A stretch of DNA of 64,000 bases from Anadara kagoshimensis (Eukaryota > Mollusca > Bivalvia > Arcoida > Arcidae). How positions within the stretch are numbered: the stretch's first letter is position 1; every line of letters begins with the position of its first letter. The notes beneath the pieces were generated by a model. It saw only the letters and a program-made list of their open reading frames with translations. It was not told where the DNA came from and searched no databases. Below are positions 25,917 to 31,474 of this stretch, one piece after another. The DNA lies in the NCBI GenBank assembly GCA_021292105.1, contig CM037871.1:38689182-38753181 (forward strand), in the 5' to 3' direction. A program made the translations under genes and the position numbers.

Positions 25917-27269
25917 GTGAGTTCTGAAAAATATATTGCCAATAATGCTTTCAAATCAAATATGCTAATATGTAAAAATTATTTATTTAAAAAAAATATC
26001 GTTATTTAAGAAAGAAAATTTTTAATTTCTTACAGAAAATTATAGAAAATTTAAAAACAATTCACTGCAGAAAAGTGCATTAATTTATAAATCATTTAAA
26101 ATATTTTTAATAAGGTACACGTCATTTATACATGTATGTCATTCTATTTTTAAAAAGGTACATGTCCTTTCTATATCATTTTTTAATTTAAAAATAATTA
26201 ATGCCCAAATTTCCAGTATAAATGATATTTTTTAAAATTTGAAGAAAAAAATAATTTAGAAGAAAATTTGTGATCTAAAAAAACAAATGACAACAGATCA
26301 ACATATCAGCAACAAAAGTTTAAAAAAAAAGCAACTAATTATTATAAAATTGGTTAACAGGAAAACATGATACAAAGATAACTAATCGGTTATTTTTAAA
26401 AATTAAATTAAAATTGAAACTAACCTGCACCCTAGATTCTGTCAAACCAATACGCAAAGCCAGTTCCTCTCTCATAAAAATATCTGGATAATGAGTTTTT
26501 GCAAAACTCCGCTCCAGTTCGTTTAGTTGTGCTGGGGTAAACCGAGTTCGGTGTCGTTTCTGTTTGCTGGTAGGTTTATCCGAGTCACTTTCATCCGGAC
26601 TTTCCGTACCTTTCTGCGGACTGGAGAGGAGATCTTTTCCTTTTGTTGGACTAGATCTGGCGAGGTCTTCATTCATAACTACAACAACATAATTATAATT
26701 TACAGGGCGAAGCAATAAAATTAATTAAATTTAAGACCAGAGATCATAATTACTGAGAAAAAATATTTCCAGCTAGATAAGGGAAAATTTAATAAAAACC
26801 ACACAAATGACCGACCGCTTAATGATGTGTATGTCAATTCTGGTTATGAAACTAAACCAGTTCTCCAATAGGGTTCAAAAGTAAATTCATAAAATAAAGA
26901 AGCTACTGCAGACTAAAGAATTAATTAATTGGCCGCTAACTATGTGACAAATTAAATGAATTAGTGGTGAAACGATATTCCCGCAGTGATCTTATTTACA
27001 CCAGTTAGTGTTAAATGGGAGAAAATTGAAAAGCAAAGATTTCATTTTCCCCAAAATAAATTAAATAAAGTCACAACCAACCAGCATCTTTTGTACTAAT
27101 TTTCTTCTTGACACTCGGTATACCCAGGTGAAGAATAAATTGATCTAATCAGATTGCGCTAAATGACGATTATCGTCTATAATATAAGTAAAAATAAGTT
27201 CCTACCTGGTCTAGAATTTGACATCAAAGCCTCCTGATAGGTAAGGGTTGCTTGGCCACCCTGATCCAT
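5168..27269 (-). CDS. otp: Orthopedia homeobox transcription factor, three exons
   Basis: Spliced gene, join of 27269-27206, 26678-26425 and 5698-5168 on the minus strand: 849 bp, 282 residues plus TAA. Exon 1 ends one base into a codon at donor GTAGG, exon 2 begins after TTGTTGTAG and supplies the other two bases, and exon 2 ends in phase 0 at donor GTTAG. The homeodomain spans residues 61-120, starts [19 protein letters not shown], has Q50 and WFQNRR in helix 3, and is interrupted by the intron between positions 46 and 47. The C-terminus carries an OAR motif ([17 protein letters not shown], from residue 259). The homeodomain, the TTNVFR stretch after it and the OAR tail match Otp as I know it from human and fly. 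Otp is a nuclear DNA-binding factor that specifies neuroendocrine and neurosecretory neurons; the role here is inferred from the family. Human OTP is 325 residues, so this form is shorter, mainly in the N-terminus and the linker. The reading frame is open throughout. Confidence 0.95.
6517..6737. repeat. 36-bp minisatellite, about 6 copies
   Basis: The unit AACAAGTAACCAATATGAAC plus AACTGAGTAAACAGCA repeats nearly perfectly; the first copy is shorter. Because 36 is a multiple of three, the minus strand stays open in all frames. These frames are not genes. Confidence 0.92.
6738..7085. repeat. Compound repeat: minisatellite flank plus three palindromic cores
   Basis: After the 36-bp array, blocks of CAACAAACAAG-AACCAATATGAAC type alternate with cores at about 6774-6830, 6916-6960 and 6966-7018. 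The cores contain TTTAATCATAAAATACATT or its complement between ACCATTTTTT arms, as in the TGTCATATACC miniature elements. AAGTGACCACTTCGA precedes two of the cores, so the cassette itself was duplicated. Confidence 0.7.
7395..10877 (-). CDS. LINE ORF2: AP-endonuclease and reverse transcriptase
   Basis: A continuous frame of 1160 codons. Apurinic-like endonuclease (about 1-270): WNINGW near the start, the catalytic region AES (Glu39), GDWN (about 154-157) and the terminal PDHS (264-265). Reverse transcriptase (about 500-870): [20 protein letters not shown] (Asp660), [19 protein letters not shown] at 758-761, then YLGLLL. The C-terminus has a CCHC knuckle (Cys1083, Cys1086, His1095, Cys1100) followed by PLYADLR, typical of this group. 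It nicks the target and copies its RNA by target-primed reverse transcription. Oddly, the frame starts at TTG straight after the ORF1 TAG in the same frame, and the first internal Met is about residue 138, past Glu39 and inside the endonuclease. All visible catalytic residues are present. Confidence 0.93.
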   Translation of the reverse strand: MACGFWNINGWSKDKNSDKNNLISACVLKRDLHILGIAESHLLNQNNINIDGYTWIGNNRKAIHVRAKTGSGGVGLLVRNDIYSKFKIQRVDDSVDGILWVKFSEIKSNNSFYVCVVYLPPENSSRSVNIHEFLDTLMSQIYNITDGNLFYLCGDWNSRISDVNDFIQGVDKLPERHVIDFTHNSYGDIFIDFLCNINCAILNGRNYLTNDFTSISSKGSSVVDYCITPYEYLNYYSEFEVLRAKSLFDSVADVGTYDPKIIPDHSMLCWKMNLFAYEVDSSVSDQLSRSSSVKYDTSQLPSDWLSNVDIIQKLESYISDVNMDSDLDNAYDKFVDIITDEMKSKLKSRKINNGNTNKRRRVKKPWWSDNLTTLWNDLCDAERVWLKFKRQNCHGCRPLRDTFIQKRKMFDKEIQRAKRQYWYKCQDELLNVQSENQSEFWKKIGKIGIGNSRQKVIPMEVKTEDGTICKDNNVVLNTWKCCFDNLLNNKIIENVVSSNTNYNILDNFLDSIITLDEVYYAITKAKSGKSSGIDQIPVDVLKNDLSVRVLCNIFNVCFNSGKIPKMWGKGIITPIPKCSTSDPRDPLSYRGITLASCVYKLYCSILNDRLTYWLDCNNIINDEQNGFRKERSTIDHIGTLISIIENRKLNKLPTFTAFIDFKKAYDTVNRKLLFNKLGNLGISSHFLNVLKSLYAQVECCVKLNGHMTDWFSVTSGLKQGCVLSPILFNIFINDLVDELKTLNVGIKIDEDLICVLLYADDVVLMAENESDLQVLLDVLSSWCSNNFLSINFEKSNVVHFRNMSTPRTTNTFKIGNNIVQIASHYQYLGLLLTEFLDYNEMAKAVSKSASRALSLLIVKSKANGGFQYSTFTKLFDTLVWPVISYGASIWGTRSFSCIDSVQHKAIRFFMNVGKYTPNDSLNGDMGWKPMIVKQWTSIFRHWSRCKDMSNDRLNYKVFYWSFRNAVNNKKNWCFKVMEKFRSVNCEQFCKLDRYFNKNSILYIENVLFNDYKEEWHKRVSSYSTGKKLRTYKLFKSHYGTEKYVLSNIQRRYKSAFAKFRFGVAPLKIETGRYENMAVNDRKCFICLDDVEDEKHVILTCPLYADLRRILYNECASFNVDFNNMSDDEKFLFLFSNNDVSFLVAKTCFSILSRRNSFLYD
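10878..12033 (-). CDS. LINE ORF1 protein (coiled coil plus RNA-binding-like region), one frameshift
   Basis: The first ATG of the frame is at 12033 ([10 protein letters not shown]). It encodes about 285 residues: a Pro/Lys-rich segment, a heptad-rich coiled coil ([17 protein letters not shown] and on to VVLEKSF), then an RRM-like stretch ([19 protein letters not shown], and VKVERK followed by [11 protein letters not shown]). The frame stops at 11176, directly after an A5 run. In the adjacent frame the sequence continues sensibly ([17 protein letters not shown], then an Arg/Gly/Lys-rich tail to TAG at 10880-10878). One indel in or near the A-run, or frameshifting there, explains this. Such proteins bind LINE RNA and form RNP particles with ORF2. 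Confidence 0.8.
12491..12650. mobile_element. 160-bp hairpin MITE
   Basis: Two arms of about 65 bp: AACCATTGAACTGTCTAGAA, ATGGCGTTTATAG.. TGCCGTGCAAAGCAAACT is matched in inverse by AGTTTGCTTTGCACGGCA.. ACGCCATTTCTAGACAGTT, CAATTGTT. The loop of about 30 bp is GC-rich (GTGCTAGCGCGCGTT). The arms differ at only a few sites, so it could fold into one long hairpin. No target duplication is clear. Confidence 0.75.
12783..12965. mobile_element. TACAGTC-type MITE, copy 1
   Basis: About 183 bp including the terminal TA pairs. The ends are TACAGTCCAGCCT and AGGTTTGACTGTA, consistent with a CAGTC..GACTG element flanked by TA. The interior TATAAAGG..CACCTGC blocks match the copy at 15254-15433. Non-autonomous. 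Confidence 0.7.
13134..13378. mobile_element. CCCCGG-type hairpin MITE, copy 1
   Basis: Long inverted ends: GGTCCCGGTTTTACAATCAT.. with CTTAAATAAGATTTTTCTT, against ..AAGGAAAATCTTAGTTAAG then AATTGTGAAACCGGGGCC. Relatives lie at 30614-30874, 34573-34814 and 34811-35069, with a half copy ending near 54148. Non-coding. Confidence 0.75.
13379..14539. other. Unassigned sequence with poly-T and (GATT)n
   Basis: A T-run lies at about 13417-13439 and (GATT)n at about 13999-14025. The open frames around 14047-14390 resemble no family I know, overlap in two frames and lack splice context. I do not call a gene. Confidence 0.4.
14540..14822. repeat. 72-bp tandem repeat, four units in two alternating types
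   Basis: Units start at TCTGATA (about 14541, 14612, 14685 and 14757). Units 1 and 3 read GATATTACCATAACC; units 2 and 4 read GATAATACCAGAACCC. All contain TTTAATCAAA (or a variant) and AAAATAAAAGTT. The pattern implies duplication of a 144-bp dimer. Confidence 0.85.
15254..15433. mobile_element. TACAGTC-type MITE, copy 2
   Basis: 180 bp from CAGTCCAACCTGCCC to AGGTTTGACTG, with TA at 15252-15253 and 15434-15435. The interior is homologous to 12783-12965 (CCTGTATATAAGGGACACCT, CCAGTAGAATTGTATCCC). A more decayed relative may lie at 43840-43925. Confidence 0.75.
15487..15739 (-). mobile_element. tRNA-headed SINE (type II tRNA-like)
   Basis: In minus orientation the head reads GGATCGGTGGCCGAGTGGTC (A-box region) and GTGTTCGAACC (B box), with spacing like a tRNA with a long variable arm. 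The body ends with a CGATATAAGTAAAAGATTCTT block close to that of the other SINEs here. It is a pol III-type retroposon without protein coding. Confidence 0.65.
15905..16030 (-). mobile_element. Truncated LINE 3' end with (AAT)n tail
   Basis: On the minus strand the 3' UTR motif GTGTCTCATAAGTC at about 16005-16018 is followed by an (ATT)n tail at 15909-15935. The motif is shared with the LINE at 7.2-12.2 kb. Confidence 0.55.
16694..16762. repeat. (AT)n microsatellite
   Basis: An uninterrupted AT dinucleotide run of about 68 bp that ends close to a SINE start. Confidence 0.95.
16778..17107 (+). mobile_element. tRNA-headed SINE
   Basis: The head reads ACAGTAGCTCAGTGAGATAG then GTAGAGTGCTTGC (A box) and GGGCTCGGACCCC (degenerate B box). 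A middle CGCCAAGCACTCCGTATTTT / GAAATGAAAGTCAC block and a 3' block GATATAAGTGAAATATTCTT are shared with the SINE at 43976-44322, which lies in reverse. The tail is CAATCAATTA. I believe this belongs to the SINE group widespread in bivalves. Confidence 0.8.
18404..18432. repeat. (GT)n microsatellite
   Basis: GT dinucleotide run of about 28 bp with one interruption. Confidence 0.9.
18500..18578 (-). mobile_element. Possible Penelope-like 3' fragment
   Basis: The GGTGTTCCGGAAGAGAAGGC.. TCCTGT.. GCTAGCTA block resembles the element's 3' region at 45.19-45.25 kb and 63.93-63.99 kb. Short and diverged. Confidence 0.35.
18732..18899. mobile_element. 168-bp near-perfect palindrome (hairpin MITE)
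   Basis: The left arm (ATTATATACACAGTGTGTAG, GTAG, then TCCTTTTTTCGTAGC, GTATCACTAC) is the complement of the right arm (GTAGTGATACAGCTACG, AAAAAAGGA.. CTACACACTGTGTATATAAT). The centre is GC-rich (GTCGCGCTTGCGCGAC). Arms of about 75-80 bp with few mismatches could extrude as a cruciform. No coding. Confidence 0.8.
19430..19918 (+). mobile_element. 5'-truncated LINE, C-terminal end of ORF2 plus 3' UTR
   Basis: The frame from about 19430 to 19666 encodes the CCHC-type C-terminus of a LINE polyprotein: [26 protein letters not shown], ending LLSKRFCQ. It is followed by a (CT)n run (19667-19701) and a 3' UTR ending GTGAATAAAATATTGTTTAA. The UTR recurs at 42369-42550 (AATTCTTCAACTTGCTTTCC, GCAAAGACTGTGGAGACG, AAGACCTTGGTCTTG). 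It is truncated at its 5' side, as expected from incomplete target-primed reverse transcription, and differs from the 7.2-12.2 kb family. Confidence 0.8.
20060..20118. mobile_element. Miniature palindromic element, single unit (TGTCATATACC family)
   Basis: 59 bp: TGTCATATACCATTTTTTGA.. ATCATAAAATACATTC.. AAAAATGGTATATGACA. It is flanked on both sides by ATAA, an exact 4-bp target duplication. It folds almost completely into one hairpin. Confidence 0.85.
20262..20347. mobile_element. 86-bp hairpin element
   Basis: The arms AAATAACTTGAATGAAG.. GTACTTTTTGCATAAA and TTTATGCAAAGTAC.. CTTCATTCAAGTTATTT are inverted, with the loop CTCGCTACGCGGGA. Possibly a very small MITE or the remnant of one. 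Confidence 0.65.
21305..21662. mobile_element. Fragment of the TTTACAGT..CGCG MITE family
   Basis: Blocks such as AAAATTTCGCGGTTTTATAA near 21345 and ACCCGCGAAATTTTGTGAAT followed by TTACAGT at its right end resemble the ends of 59224-59448. The left end is not in the expected orientation, so this is a rearranged or partial copy. Confidence 0.45.
21948..22145. repeat. Microsatellite cluster (TTTA)n-(ATCC)n ... (CATT)n
   Basis: (TTTA)n at 21950-22016, (ATCC)n at about 22018-22034, then (CATT)n at 22111-22138. A miniature palindromic element (22037-22094) sits between them. Confidence 0.9.
22037..22094. mobile_element. Diverged miniature palindromic element
   Basis: TGCCATGTGCTACTTTTGAA.. ATATTTAAAAGTAGCATATGACA. 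It has the same ends and layout as the TGTCATATACC family but a different arm sequence. No target duplication is visible (ATTC on the left, AAAA on the right). Confidence 0.6.
22303..22398. repeat. (TTTTA)n microsatellite
   Basis: About 19 uninterrupted pentamers. Confidence 0.95.
22420..22592 (+). repeat. Dispersed repeat, CACTAGACGG family
   Basis: GTTTTAATTTTACAGCACTA, GACGGTCGTTTTGGAATAC, CAATTCCTCA and later AAGATGTTGAAAAGATACCC match the copies at 58.6-58.9, 61.1-61.4 and 63.2-63.8 kb (the last two in reverse). It has no coding sequence and its class is not recognised. Confidence 0.65.
22735..22876 (+). mobile_element. Retroposon 3' end with (ATTGA)n tail
   Basis: AATAAATATATTGAATTGAA leads into about 18 uninterrupted pentamers (22784-22876). 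The unit is the complement of the tail at 23319-23335, as for two opposite insertions of related retroposons. Confidence 0.55.
22944..23052. repeat. Degenerate short tandem motif AAAATCGCCCC
   Basis: Six or seven imperfect occurrences of (C)AAAATCG(T/C)CCCA(C), spaced 13-24 bp apart. GC-rich relative to its flanks. Confidence 0.6.
23319..23590 (-). mobile_element. Retroposon 3' end, minus strand, with (TTGAA)n tail
   Basis: CAATTCAATTCAATTCACTT followed by TATTCACTCAAGCCC on the plus strand reads AGTGAATAAAGTG then a GAATTGAATTG tail in element direction. The body upstream has no open frame. Confidence 0.5.
24100..24225 (+). mobile_element. Retroposon 3' end, family shared with 34257-34400
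   Basis: CTGACTGTTCTCTGTTAATT, then GTTGTTACATAATT, GTAATGCCATAGCA and TTTGCCATAAAAGTATTATT align with the reverse complement of 34.26-34.40 kb, which ends in an (ATT)n tail. Two insertions in opposite orientations. Confidence 0.65.
24718..24835. repeat. (AATA)n microsatellite
   Basis: AATA/AAATA repeats with a few length slips. Confidence 0.93.
25692..25792. mobile_element. Miniature palindromic element, double unit
   Basis: 101 bp: TGTCATATAC.. AAATTTAATAATAAATTACA.. AAAATGGT followed by a second inverted unit ending GGTATATGACA. It is flanked by AAGC on both sides (25688-25691 and 25793-25796), an exact 4-bp duplication. Confidence 0.85.
25857..25917. repeat. (AAT)n microsatellite
   Basis: About 19 trimers inside otp intron 2. 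Confidence 0.95.
26425..26678 (-). CDS. otp: otp coding exon 2 (first 46 homeodomain residues)
   Basis: 254 bp. The acceptor is TTGTTGTAG|TTATGAATG and the donor is GTGCAG|GTTAG. It encodes residues 22-106: a Ser/Pro/Asp-rich linker ([16 protein letters not shown] and an acidic run [11 protein letters not shown]), then homeodomain positions 1-46 ending TESRVQ. The exon boundary inside helix 3 is a position commonly used by paired-like homeobox genes. Reading past the donor gives a non-homologous tail, which confirms the splice. Confidence 0.95.
26679..27205 (-). other. otp intron 1
   Basis: 527 bp with a GT donor (GTAGGAAC) and an AG acceptor (TTGTTGTAG). AT-rich, with no repeat or gene recognised. 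Confidence 0.85.
27206..27269 (-). CDS. otp: otp coding exon 1
   Basis: 64 bp encoding the first 21 residues ([20 protein letters not shown] then P) plus one base of the next codon. The ATG at 27269 is the first in frame: an in-frame TGA lies 15 bases upstream, and G follows the ATG. The donor reads CCAG|GTAGGAAC. The exon has no recognisable domain. Its phase-1 junction fits the exon 2 acceptor exactly. A further non-coding 5' exon cannot be excluded. Confidence 0.88.
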
Positions 27270-27480
27270 ATTACACGTGTTTCAAGTATCAACATTCAAA
27301 TGAATTTTGCTACTTTTTCATCGACTCTGAACATAATACAAGAATCGGTTTCTTTGAAATATTTCTAGTCGCGTTCTGATTGGCTGATAGGAGTTTTCGC
27401 ACTGCCTTCTGTAGCTGTTACCATTGGCATATTGTATGAGATGTCGGTGGAGTTTATGACAACAGTGGTGTTAAAATGCT
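27270..27480 (-). promoter_or_regulatory. otp 5' flank with E-box and CCAAT box
   Basis: Immediately upstream of the otp ATG there is a CACGTG E-box (27274-27279), and about 110 bp upstream a CCAAT box in gene orientation (27383-27379, within AGCCAATCAGAACGC). I see no convincing TATA box. The region is less AT-biased than its surroundings. The start of transcription is unknown, so the E-box may lie in the 5' UTR. Confidence 0.4.
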
Positions 27481-27917
27481 CGATAATATTTTTATAGAAA
27501 TATTTCACTTTTGTAATCAAAAGTGTAGAAAATTAAAAGAAATATTTATCTTTCTGTAGGTAATTTAAAGCATTATTACGGGTCTAATTTATTAGGAAAT
27601 AACATGTAAAGCTACTCATTTTCAATAGTTTAAGCTATACAATCGGGTAAAGTTAGTATTGTTCCAGTCAACTATAGCAGCTTTTTTATTTATTTTTACG
27701 GCGGAATTTAATAAGATTAATTGTTGTTCTAATTTCTATGTAGTCTTTTATCATTAGAAGTAACAACAAACTATACAGTGAATATATTGGATTGTGAAAT
27801 GAAAATATACAAAATCCAATATTCCATTGCGAAAACCAAATATATAGTTAAATATTAGCACAACAAAGATATCAATGGCGAAATAACCTTTATCGCTTGT
27901 TTGCTAAAATCTTTAAA

Positions 27918-27919
27918 TT

Positions 27920-27970
<51 letters not shown>
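27918..27970. repeat. (CT)n microsatellite
   Basis: About 25 dinucleotides. A second CT run lies at 28251-28279, and the pair brackets a unique segment of about 280 bp. Confidence 0.95.
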
Positions 27971-27974
<4 letters not shown>

Positions 27975-28252
27975 GGCTGACCAATTCGACGGATTTATCT
28001 GTTTTTGACGGATTTATACCATAAAAACGGATAGACAGACGGATAAAATGAAAAAGGTCACATTAGACGGATTTTCCCCCATTTTGAAGGATTTTTAATC
28101 AAAAGTTTTAAAATTTCGGACTTTCTGTATGGAAATTTTACCAAAATCAAACACTTAATGATTAATGATTAAATAGTACCTAAATGGCAACCTTGCGGAC
28201 TAAAAAACTAAAAATGCACCGATCTGGACAAATTAACAAACTTTGATCGGTA

Positions 28253-28283
<31 letters not shown>

Positions 28284-28380
28284 TAAATTAAATACATAAT
28301 TATATATTTCACTTGAATTATTTGATGAGAGCATTAAAAATGTAATAATGAAAATTGCATTTGAGATGAAATTCAGAGAA

Positions 28381-28770
<390 letters not shown>

Positions 28771-29204
28771 TACGTTTACTTCCAAGGTTTAATTAATTTA
28801 ACTTCAATTTGCGTAAGCTTTATGTCAATTGATTTTCTAATAAAAAACAAATCCATTCATTAATTAATTTAAATTTCATCCGAGAAGTGATCCGCGGCGA
28901 ATCCTGAGAATTTTCGAATACTTACATGTCAGTTAACAATTCAATTAAATGTCTTGTTGCAGTAAACATACACTGAATGTTTTTTGCCACAAATGTAAAA
29001 CATAACTAGTGACAAGAGTACCACACAAATAACACACACACACACAATCTTATTTTTTCAAAAAATGTGAATATTCTAATCCTATTTTTAATGTTTTAAA
29101 TGATATTGATAAATTTTGTTATATTTTAGAAAACGAATGTATACACACTATTTTAGCAAAACTTTTATACGATATGTATAGACGTAGAATGTTATTTTAC
29201 TGAT

Positions 29205-29285
29205 TTTAATTGTGTCTCATAAGTCTCTTAAGGCTAAATTTTAAATTTTATTAAATGTTTTATGATATTTGTATATTATTTTGAA
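29205..29285 (+). mobile_element. Truncated LINE 3' end
   Basis: TGTGTCTCATAAGTCTCTTA.. ATTTTATTAAATGTTTTATG ATATTTGTATATT matches the 3' UTR of the 7.2-12.2 kb LINE, in plus orientation. Confidence 0.45.
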
Positions 29286-29344
29286 TTACATGTGATACAG
29301 AAATTAAAAAAATCTAGTAACCTCCACATACAATACATAGAGAT

Positions 29345-29462
29345 ACAATCAAGACGGTTAGAGAGCATGACAAACACCAAACGGTAAGAGAGCATGACAA
29401 ACACCAAACGGTAAGAGAGCATGACAAACACAAACGGTAAGAGAGCATGACAAACACCAAAA
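29345..29462. repeat. 33-34-bp minisatellite, about 3.5 copies
   Basis: The unit is GAGAGCATGACAAACACCAA followed by ACGGTAA. One copy lacks a base. Confidence 0.9.
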
Positions 29463-30555
29463 ATAAGAAATATAAAATAATATTTCAATATGCGTACATG
29501 TACAATTGACAAGCCGATCATATTTTCTATGTTACACATAACGTTGCTAGTTTTACACAAAACACGAAAAGCTCATGCGTATACCTATGTGTAGTAACAA
29601 TTGAAATTGTCGGGAAAGCAAATATCTCAAATTAAATGCATATCGCAATTAACTTTATATATATTGTTTCGCTGTTTACACCAGTGTATTCAAAGATGTG
29701 TATTTCAAACGGGATGATTTACCGCTGCAAACCCTGAAAAATAATTAACAATATTTTTGTCCACATTACATCTTAGATTCCATTTCTTGGTAATTCTAGA
29801 GATATCACATTCTATTGTATTGTCGTTTTTTGTAAAAAGGGGAAAACACATAGAGAGAGATTTCATTCATCACGAGACATAAAACAATCGACTAGTGAAT
29901 AAACAGAGTTTTTCTGCTTCTAATTGCAATAGTATCCAACTGTGTCTTAACACGCGGAATGAATGACTCTTGAATATTTCATTTGGTTCATTACAGATTT
30001 CATGTATTGTACTGTGCACCACCCGCACACCTATGTATATTCTTAATATCCGGTCCTTATTAGACAATTTTCCAACATTACCAGTATCAGAATATAAGGA
30101 AAACGGGGGGTAAACTTCATCTTACGGATTGAATACTTATTTGGTCGTCTCAGAGTCAATTTTCTTTTGTCACGGTTGGAAACAAGCTATGATTAAATAA
30201 TACTTGCCAGTGCTCTGGCTTTATCACAGTTTAAATTTTCTCTGATCTGTTCATTACTGCTAAATTAACTCACAAGAATATCAGATAGAGAAGAGAGATC
30301 GGGAATAACTTATAGGATCTAAGGAAATCATTAACCTTTAAATTTCTCTCTTAAATGAAGGTTATAGTTTAATTAAACACCGTATACAAGGCTACCTATT
30401 ATTTATTTTTGTAATAATTACATTGTTTATCACTAAATATCGCGGATATATTTACTATTTGTTTTGATGTCATTATATGCAGTATGCAGCGTTTTATTAT
30501 ATACTCTCGTGTATCTTGATTTTTCATTATTCTAAAAAAAGAGAAAGTAAGTCAG
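29463..30555. other. Unassigned AT-rich sequence
   Basis: Nothing recognised. The region 27480-27915 upstream of otp is likewise blank. Confidence 0.4.
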
Positions 30556-30612
30556 TAAGTAAATATTTTATTAAAGTGTCACATTACATAGTTACATATA
30601 TCTAAATACAGA
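30556..30612 (-). mobile_element. LINE 3' terminus fragment
   Basis: AAATATTTTATTAAAGTGTC ACAT is identical in its core to the 3' end of the intronic LINE at 7242-7264, preceded here by a GTAAGTCAGTAAGT tail. It abuts a MITE. Confidence 0.5.
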
Positions 30613-30613
30613 T

Positions 30614-30874
30614 GGCCCCGGTTTCACAATCATTCCTTAGCTAAGATTTTCCTTAACTTAAATTTAGCAAATTTTGGTAATCTCTTTTTGGAACTGCTGA
30701 TGAATATTTTTGTCAAAACTAAATACAAATGTTTAATTCTAGCAATTATCTTAAAATTGACACCTTAAGTTTCCGAATATCTTCAAAATTAACAAAATTA
30801 TAAAGATTTGAAATTTTGCCAGATTTATAAGTTAAGAAAAATCTTAGCTAAGGAATGATTGTGAAACAAGGGCC
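30614..30874. mobile_element. CCCCGG-type hairpin MITE, copy 2
   Basis: 261 bp. The left end GGCCCCGGTTTCACAATCAT, TCCTTAGCTAAGATTTTCC is inverted at the right end as TTAGCTAAGGAATGATTGTG, AAACAAGGGCC. This is the best preserved copy; the ends pair for about 50 bp. Confidence 0.8.
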
Positions 30875-31058
30875 TGTACATTAAATCAATTTTAAAAATT
30901 CAAAATGAAAAATAACATATTAAAAAAGAAATATGACATTATTTCAATTGTTTAAAAAAAAGTCATGTGAGTGATCAAGGCAAATGGTCGTTTTACTTCT
31001 GACCGTCTGAGTTTTTCCCAATATTTTTGGACAAACAGACGCAATAAATTAAATATGT

Positions 31059-31175
31059 TGTCATATACCATTTTTTAATTTAATTTTAGTTTTATCATTA
31101 AATTTATACATTTTTAAAAATGGTAGATTAATTTTCATATATTTTTGTTAATTAAAATTTAAAAGGTAGATGACA
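31059..31175. mobile_element. Miniature palindromic element, double unit
   Basis: 117 bp, from TGTCATATACCATTTTTTAA to AAAAGGTAGATGACA. Flanks ATGT (31055-31058) and ATGT (31176-31179) form an exact 4-bp duplication. The interior has diverged more than in other copies. Confidence 0.8.
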
Positions 31176-31293
31176 ATGTTATACCGATAAGTAAATATTT
31201 CATGAATTCGCGAATGAATGTATATTTTAATCAGCCATCGATAATGTTTGATGTGGCTTTAAGGCTGGTTGTAAAGGCTTTTATTTATGATGT

Positions 31294-31410
31294 TGTCATA
31301 TACCATTTTTTGAATTTAATCATAAAATACATTTAAAAAAATGGTATATTGTCATATACCGTTTTTTTAAATGTATTTTATGATTAAATTTAAAAAAATG
31401 GTATATGACA
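31294..31410. mobile_element. Miniature palindromic element, double unit, nested in its relative
   Basis: 117 bp, two inverted units, from TGTCATATACCATTTTTTGA to AAAAATGGTATATGACA. Flanked by ATGT (31290-31293 and 31411-31414). The right ATGT overlaps the first bases of the next element, so this copy inserted into the left tip of the element ending at 31470. Confidence 0.88.
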
Positions 31411-31411
31411 A

Positions 31412-31470
31412 TGTCATGTCCCGGTTTTGAATTTTTATTAAAATAATGCATTCAAAATCAGCACATGACA
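31412..31470. mobile_element. Miniature palindromic element, variant subfamily, interrupted at its tip
   Basis: TGTCATGTCCCGGTTTTGAA.. TGCATTCAAAATCAGCACAT GACA. With the neighbouring insertion (31294-31410) and one ATGT removed, its left flank reads ATGA, identical to its right flank ATGA (31471-31474). The arm sequence differs from the main family, but the ends and the 4-bp duplication are the same. Confidence 0.75.
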
Positions 31471-31474
31471 ATGA

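Larger units (their letters stand above)
5699..26424 (-). other. otp intron 2, about 20.7 kb, filled with mobile elements
   Basis: Bounded by donor GTTAG after exon 2 and the acceptor before exon 3. It separates homeodomain codons 46 and 47. Inside are a near-complete LINE in the sense direction of otp, SINEs, MITEs, minisatellites and microsatellites (listed separately). Stretches with nothing recognisable are 5699-6515, 12181-12480, 13440-13990, 14030-14535, 14825-15250, 16031-16690, 17110-18400, 20350-21300, 23600-24090, 24840-25690 and 25920-26420. They are AT-rich. Confidence 0.9.
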
